Source: Algiphilus sp. (GTDB taxonomy: Bacteria > Pseudomonadota > Gammaproteobacteria > Nevskiales > Nevskiaceae). Taken from it: 8,419 nt of DNA. Location of the stretch: contig NZ_JAGLEJ010000052.1 in the NCBI RefSeq assembly GCF_023145115.1, forward strand, positions 1 to 8,419. The letters run 5' to 3'. Under the pieces are notes generated by a model, which was not told the DNA's origin, did not search any database, and saw nothing but the letters and a program-made list of their open reading frames with translations. The position numbers and the translations under genes were made by a program. Positions within the stretch are counted from its first letter, which is position 1, and each line of letters opens with the position of its first letter. Shown here piece by piece: positions 5,494 to 8,419 of this stretch.

Positions 5494-5520
5494 ATGGCCG
5501 CGAGCGAGCCGCGGCGTCCA
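5491..5520 (-). promoter_or_regulatory. Promoter of fbpABC
   Basis: TGGACG (5520-5515, 4 of 6 to TTGACA), an 18-base spacer, then CATAAT (5496-5491, 5 of 6). Transcription should begin near 5484, leaving a 24-base leader that is 20/24 pyrimidine. The spacer holds an inverted repeat, GCCGCG/CGCGGC (5497-5502 with 5510-5515). That repeat might also serve as a weak end signal for metF, but no T-run follows. Confidence 0.6.
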
Positions 5521-5530
5521 CTCGGCAGGC

Positions 5531-6376
5531 TCAGCCCAGTCCCAGGGCCTCGACCAGCTTGAGCGTCGGCTTGGACTGATTGAGCGTGTAGAAGTGGATC
5601 GACGGCACGCCGCGCTCGATCAGCTTGCCGCACAGCCTGGTCACGACCTCGTGCCCGAAGTCGCGCAGCGCCTCGTTGTCGTCCTTGTAGCGCTCCATGC
5701 CGTAGTACAGCCAGCGCGGGATGTCGGCGCCGCAGGCACCGGAAAAGCGCACGATCTGCTCGAAGTTCACGATCGGCATGATGCCCGGGATCACGGGGAT
5801 GGTGATACCGGCGCGCTCGCACCGCTCCATGAAGTCGTCGAAGGCGTCGATGTTGAAGAAGTACTGCGTGATGGCGGCATCCGCACCCGCCTCGACCTTG
5901 CGACGGAAGTTGTCGAAGTCGCTGTCGATGTCCGGCGCCTGCGGGTGCATCTCGGGGTAGGCGCCGACTTCCAGCTCGAAGTGGTCGCCGTGCTCCTCGC
6001 GGATGAAGGTCACCAGCTCGTTGGCATAGTGCAGGTCACCGGGGGCCGAGCTGCTGTTCGCGGTGGCCGGCAGGTCGCCGCGCAGCGCCACGATGCGCTT
6101 GACGCCCGCCTCGCGGTAGCGCGCCAGCTGGTCGCGGATGCGGTCGCGCGAGGACGTGATGCAGCTCAGGTGCGGCGCTGCCTCGATGCCGGTCTCCTCG
6201 ACCACCATCTGCACCGTCTCGAAGGTGCCTTCCTGCGTCGAGCCGCCGGCACCGAAGGTCACCGAAAAGTACTCGGGTTTCTTCTCGGCGAGTCGCTTGA
6301 CTGCCAGCTTGAGCTTCTCCGCACCCTGCTCGGTCTTGGGCGGGAAGAGCTCGAATGAATACTTGGTTTCTGTCAT
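5531..6376 (-). CDS. metF: Methylenetetrahydrofolate reductase
   Basis: 281 residues, slightly shorter than E. coli MetF (296). A cytoplasmic FAD enzyme that reduces 5,10-methylene-THF to 5-methyl-THF, the methyl donor for methionine synthase. Visible family motifs, in order: SFELFPPKT (7-15, catalytic Glu9), SVTFGAGGST (38-47), ALRGDLP (97-103, Asp101), EVGAYPEMHP (136-145), AAITQYFFN (167-175, substrate-binding Gln171), IPGIMPI and HFYTLN (261-266). Two in-frame ATGs exist: 6388 directly follows the T-run of a terminator hairpin; 6376 (MTETKYSFEL) has GGGTG five bases upstream and gives the usual N-terminus, so I chose it. It follows ahcY in the same direction but is separated from it by that terminator. 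With metK and ahcY it makes a SAM-cycle cluster. Confidence 0.95.
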   Translation of the reverse strand: MTETKYSFELFPPKTEQGAEKLKLAVKRLAEKKPEYFSVTFGAGGSTQEGTFETVQMVVEETGIEAAPHLSCITSSRDRIRDQLARYREAGVKRIVALRGDLPATANSSSAPGDLHYANELVTFIREEHGDHFELEVGAYPEMHPQAPDIDSDFDNFRRKVEAGADAAITQYFFNIDAFDDFMERCERAGITIPVIPGIMPIVNFEQIVRFSGACGADIPRWLYYGMERYKDDNEALRDFGHEVVTRLCGKLIERGVPSIHFYTLNQSKPTLKLVEALGLG

Positions 6377-6388
6377 TGAATCACCCAT

Positions 6389-6425
6389 AAAAAAGGGCGC
6401 GGAGCGCGTGTTGCGCGCCGCGCCC
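6389..6425 (-). terminator. Intrinsic terminator between ahcY and metF
   Basis: An 8-bp stem, GGGCGCGG (6395-6402) with CCGCGCCC (6418-6425), continued past a 2-base bulge by CGCG (6405-6408) with CGCG (6414-6417) and a 5-base loop. On the - strand it is followed at once by six T (6394-6389). It starts 26 bases after the ahcY stop, and its T-run touches the ATG at 6388, leaving no room for a metF promoter in between. Confidence 0.88.
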
Positions 6426-6437
6426 GTGTTGCACAGG
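6423..6437 (-). other. Alternative hairpin upstream of the ahcY-metF terminator
   Basis: On the - strand, CCTGTG (6437-6432), CAA loop, CACGGG (6428-6423) form a 6-bp stem with one G-U pair. Its right arm uses the three bases (6425-6423) that also begin the terminator stem. The two structures therefore compete, but only at three base pairs, and the terminator is much stronger. It is a possible but weak anti-terminator. Confidence 0.3.
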
Positions 6438-6451
6438 ACTGCTGCCCGCTT

Positions 6452-7891
6452 TTAGTAGCGGTAGTGCTCGGGCTTGAACGGCCCGTCCACCGGCACGCCG
6501 ATGTAGTCGGCCTGCTCCTTGGACAGCTTGGTCAGCTTGACGCCGATCTGGCCGAGGTGCAGCGCGGCAACCTCTTCGTCCAGCTTCTTGGGCAGACGGT
6601 AGACCTTGTTCTCGTAGCTGTCCTTGTTCTTCCACAGCTCGATCTGGGCCAGCGTCTGGTTCGAGAAGCTGTTCGACATGACGAACGCCGGGTGGCCGTT
6701 GGCGCAGCCCAGGTTGATCAGGCGGCCCTCGGCCAGCAGGTACATCACGCGGCCGTCGGGGAAGGTGTAGCGGTCGACCTGCGGCTTGATGGTCTCGCGC
6801 TTCACATCCTTGGCGGCGTTGAGCTTGTCGACCTGGATCTCGTTGTCGAAGTGGCCGATGTTGCAGACGAGCGCATTGTTCTTCATCTGCTTCATGTGCT
6901 CGAACGTGATGACGTCGAAGTTGCCGGTGGTGGTGACGTAGATGTCACCCTCGTGCAGCACGTCCTCGACGGTCTTCACCTCGAAGCCCTCCATCGCCGC
7001 CTGCAGGGCGTTGATGGGGTCGATCTCGGTGACGATCACGCGGGCGCCGAGGCCACGCAGCGAGTGCGCCGAGCCCTTGCCGACGTCGCCGTAGCCACAG
7101 ACCACGGCAACCTTGCCGGCGATCATGAGGTCGGTGGCGCGCTTGATACCGTCGGCCAGCGACTCGCGGCAGCCGTACAGGTTGTCGAACTTCGACTTGG
7201 TGACCGAGTCGTTGACGTTGATCGCCGGGACCAGCAGCTCACCGGCTTCGGCGAGCTGGTACAGGCGGTGCACGCCCGTGGTGGTTTCCTCGGAGATGCC
7301 GCGCAGACCCTCGGACACCTTCTTCCAGAAGCCGGGGCGCTCGTCACGGGTGCGGCGGAGGATGGCCTTGACGCACTGTTCCTCCTCGTTGCCGCCCTCG
7401 CTGTCGCACCAGGTGTCGCCGTTCTCCATGGCGACGCCCTTGTGGATCAGCAGCGTGGCGTCACCGCCGTCGTCGACGATCAGCTGCGGGCCTTCCAGGT
7501 TGGGGTGCGTCAGCGCGTTCAGCGTGCACTCCCAGTACTCCATCAGCGTCTCGCCCTTCCACGCGAAGACCGGGATGCCGGCGGCGGCAATGGCCGCGGC
7601 GGAATCGTCGGTGGTCGAGAAGATGTTGCACGAGGCCCAGCGGACACTGGCACCGAGCTTGTCGAGCGTCTCGATCAGCACGGCGGTTTCCTTGGTCATG
7701 TGCAGGCTGCCCGTGACGCGGACGCCGTCGAGGGGCTTCGACGGGGCGTGCTTCTCACGGATGGCCATCAGGCCCGGCATTTCCTCTTCGGCCATGCGGA
7801 TGCGATGGCGGCCGAGCTCGGCGAGGCCGATGTCCTTCACCTTGTAGTCGGTGAAGTTCTCCTTCTTGATGGGGGATACGGTTGCGTTCAT
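6452..7891 (-). CDS. ahcY: Adenosylhomocysteinase (S-adenosylhomocysteine hydrolase)
   Basis: 479 residues, typical of the longer bacterial form (about 465-480). It splits S-adenosylhomocysteine into adenosine and homocysteine with bound NAD+, relieving product inhibition of methyltransferases; cytoplasmic, normally a tetramer. Seen in order: GSLHMTKET (61-69, His64), DDGGDAT (140-146), an insert (around 150-190) that marks the bacterial type, NVNDSVTKSKFDN (225-237, catalytic Lys and Asp), the Rossmann motif CGYGDVGKG (265-273), TEIDP (288-292), CNIGHFDNE and the C-terminal HYRY involved in NAD binding. It begins 42 bases after metK with no terminator between, so the two are probably cotranscribed. 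The metK product SAM becomes the AhcY substrate after methyl transfer. All key residues present. Confidence 0.97.
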   Translation of the reverse strand: MNATVSPIKKENFTDYKVKDIGLAELGRHRIRMAEEEMPGLMAIREKHAPSKPLDGVRVTGSLHMTKETAVLIETLDKLGASVRWASCNIFSTTDDSAAAIAAAGIPVFAWKGETLMEYWECTLNALTHPNLEGPQLIVDDGGDATLLIHKGVAMENGDTWCDSEGGNEEEQCVKAILRRTRDERPGFWKKVSEGLRGISEETTTGVHRLYQLAEAGELLVPAINVNDSVTKSKFDNLYGCRESLADGIKRATDLMIAGKVAVVCGYGDVGKGSAHSLRGLGARVIVTEIDPINALQAAMEGFEVKTVEDVLHEGDIYVTTTGNFDVITFEHMKQMKNNALVCNIGHFDNEIQVDKLNAAKDVKRETIKPQVDRYTFPDGRVMYLLAEGRLINLGCANGHPAFVMSNSFSNQTLAQIELWKNKDSYENKVYRLPKKLDEEVAALHLGQIGVKLTKLSKEQADYIGVPVDGPFKPEHYRY

Positions 7892-7899
7892 ATCACGAA

Positions 7900-7905
7900 C
7901 TCCTT
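7900..7905 (-). promoter_or_regulatory. Ribosome binding site of ahcY
   Basis: AAGGAG on the - strand, 8 bases before the ATG at 7891. It supports that start and independent translation of ahcY within the metK-ahcY message. Confidence 0.85.
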
Positions 7906-7933
7906 GGATGCTTGGTATGCGTGGATCGTGGGA

Positions 7934-8419
7934 TCACAGGCCCGCGGCTTTGCGCAGCGCTTCGGCCTTGTCGGTCTTCTCCCACGGGAAGCTGGTGAAC
8001 GTGGTCTTCTTCTCGACCGGCTTCCCGTTCTCCATCACCGTGTAGGTGTAGGTCTCCTGCTTCGGCTCGCGACCGAAGTGACCATACGATGCCGTGGCCT
8101 GATACATCGGGTGCAGCAGGTCGAGCATGCGTTGAATGGCGTAGGGGCGCAGGTCGAAGTGCTCGCGGACCAGTTCCTCGATCTTCGACTCCTCGATCTT
8201 GCCGGTGCCGAAGGTGGTCACGTAGACCGAAGTCGGCTCGGCAACGCCGATGGCGTAGCTGATCTGGATCTCGCACTTGGTGGCCAGGCCCGCGGCGACC
8301 ACGTTCTTCGCGACGTAGCGGCCGGCATAGGCAGCCGAGCGGTCGACCTTCGACGGGTCCTTGCCCGAGAAGGCGCCGCCGCCGTGACGCGCCATGCCGC
8401 CGTAGGTGTCGACGATGAT
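7934..8419 (-). CDS. metK: S-adenosylmethionine synthetase, C-terminal part
   Basis: The last 161 codons; the gene runs off the right edge of the window, so the start and the first two thirds are not seen. The enzyme makes SAM from methionine and ATP. The visible part opens with IIVDTYGGMARHGGGAFSGK; GGGAFSGKD is the family's second signature, binding the phosphates. KVDRSAAYAGRYVAKN, SYAIGVAEPTS, LVREHFDLRP and ASYGHFGRE are all standard C-terminal domain segments. Between GHFGRE and the closing FPWEKTDKAEALRKAAGL lies an extra stretch of about 25 residues, rich in Thr, Tyr, Lys and Glu, that the E. coli enzyme lacks; I cannot say how widespread it is. Upstream member of the metK-ahcY unit. 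Confidence 0.97.
   Translation of the reverse strand: MIVDTYGGMARHGGGAFSGKDPSKVDRSAAYAGRYVAKNVVAAGLATKCEIQISYAIGVAEPTSVYVTTFGTGKIEESKIEELVREHFDLRPYAIQRMLDLLHPMYQATASYGHFGREPKQETYTYTVMENGKPVEKKTTFTSFPWEKTDKAEALRKAAGL

Noticed and set aside
5497..5515. Terminator of metF
   Set aside because: GCCGCG/CGCGGC with a 7-base loop forms only a 6-bp stem, has no T-run, and lies in the spacer of the fbpA promoter; kept only as a note under that promoter.
5312..6358. A 348-codon + strand frame opposite fbpA and metF
   Set aside because: It crosses the fbpA promoter and covers two convincing genes on the opposite strand; its composition is that of a shadow frame.
6389..6451. S-adenosylhomocysteine riboswitch between ahcY and metF
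   Set aside because: The context is right, but the gap of 62 bases is almost filled by the terminator and I do not see the conserved GAGGAGCGCUGC and AGGCUCG segments of that aptamer. The 42-base metK-ahcY gap is too short to hold one.
684..8419. CRISPR array, insertion sequence, phage attachment site or other mobile element
   Set aside because: No spaced direct repeats, no transposase or integrase coding pattern, and no duplicated tRNA-Phe 3' end downstream of 625 were found by eye.

Overview
GC-rich bacterial chromosome fragment, most likely from a gammaproteobacterium. The 23S rRNA tail and the 5S and tRNA-Phe sequences resemble that class, and the long form of AhcY, the MetF type and the FbpABC iron transporter all fit. 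No order, genus or species can be fixed from the sequence.

Layout. Positions 1-683 (+ strand) hold the end of an rRNA operon (23S 3' end, 5S, a strong intrinsic terminator), followed by a separate tRNA-Phe(GAA) unit with its own weak promoter candidate and its own terminator. Positions 684-991 hold no gene I can support, only GC-rich inverted repeats. Everything from 992 to 8419 is coded on the - strand, so it converges on the rRNA operon. Read in the direction of transcription it is: metK (5' part outside the window), ahcY, a terminator-like hairpin, metF, then fbpA, fbpB, fbpC, and finally a small secreted globin-like gene.

Function. MetK, AhcY and MetF are three steps of the activated-methyl cycle: SAM synthesis, removal of S-adenosylhomocysteine, and supply of 5-methyl-THF for remethylating homocysteine. 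A T6 intrinsic terminator ends one base before the first possible metF ATG, so metF expression must depend on read-through or on a promoter inside ahcY. fbpA-fbpB-fbpC encode a ferric-iron ABC importer: a predicted lipoprotein binding protein, a two-domain fused permease and an ATPase.

Main result. The promoter of fbpA and the separate promoter of the globin-like gene carry nearly the same operator, ATAATsAGAACCrTT (13 of 15 bases identical). It overlaps the -10 element in both and resembles a Fur box, so the two units look like one iron-starvation regulon. The globin-like protein is itself unusual. It is predicted to be exported, has a TonB-box-like segment (ELGTIMVTP) between its signal peptide and the globin domain, and has Phe where truncated haemoglobins carry the proximal haem-ligating His. 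A periplasmic globin-fold protein that no longer binds haem in the usual way, possibly touching TonB and expressed with an iron importer, is the best candidate here for something undescribed.
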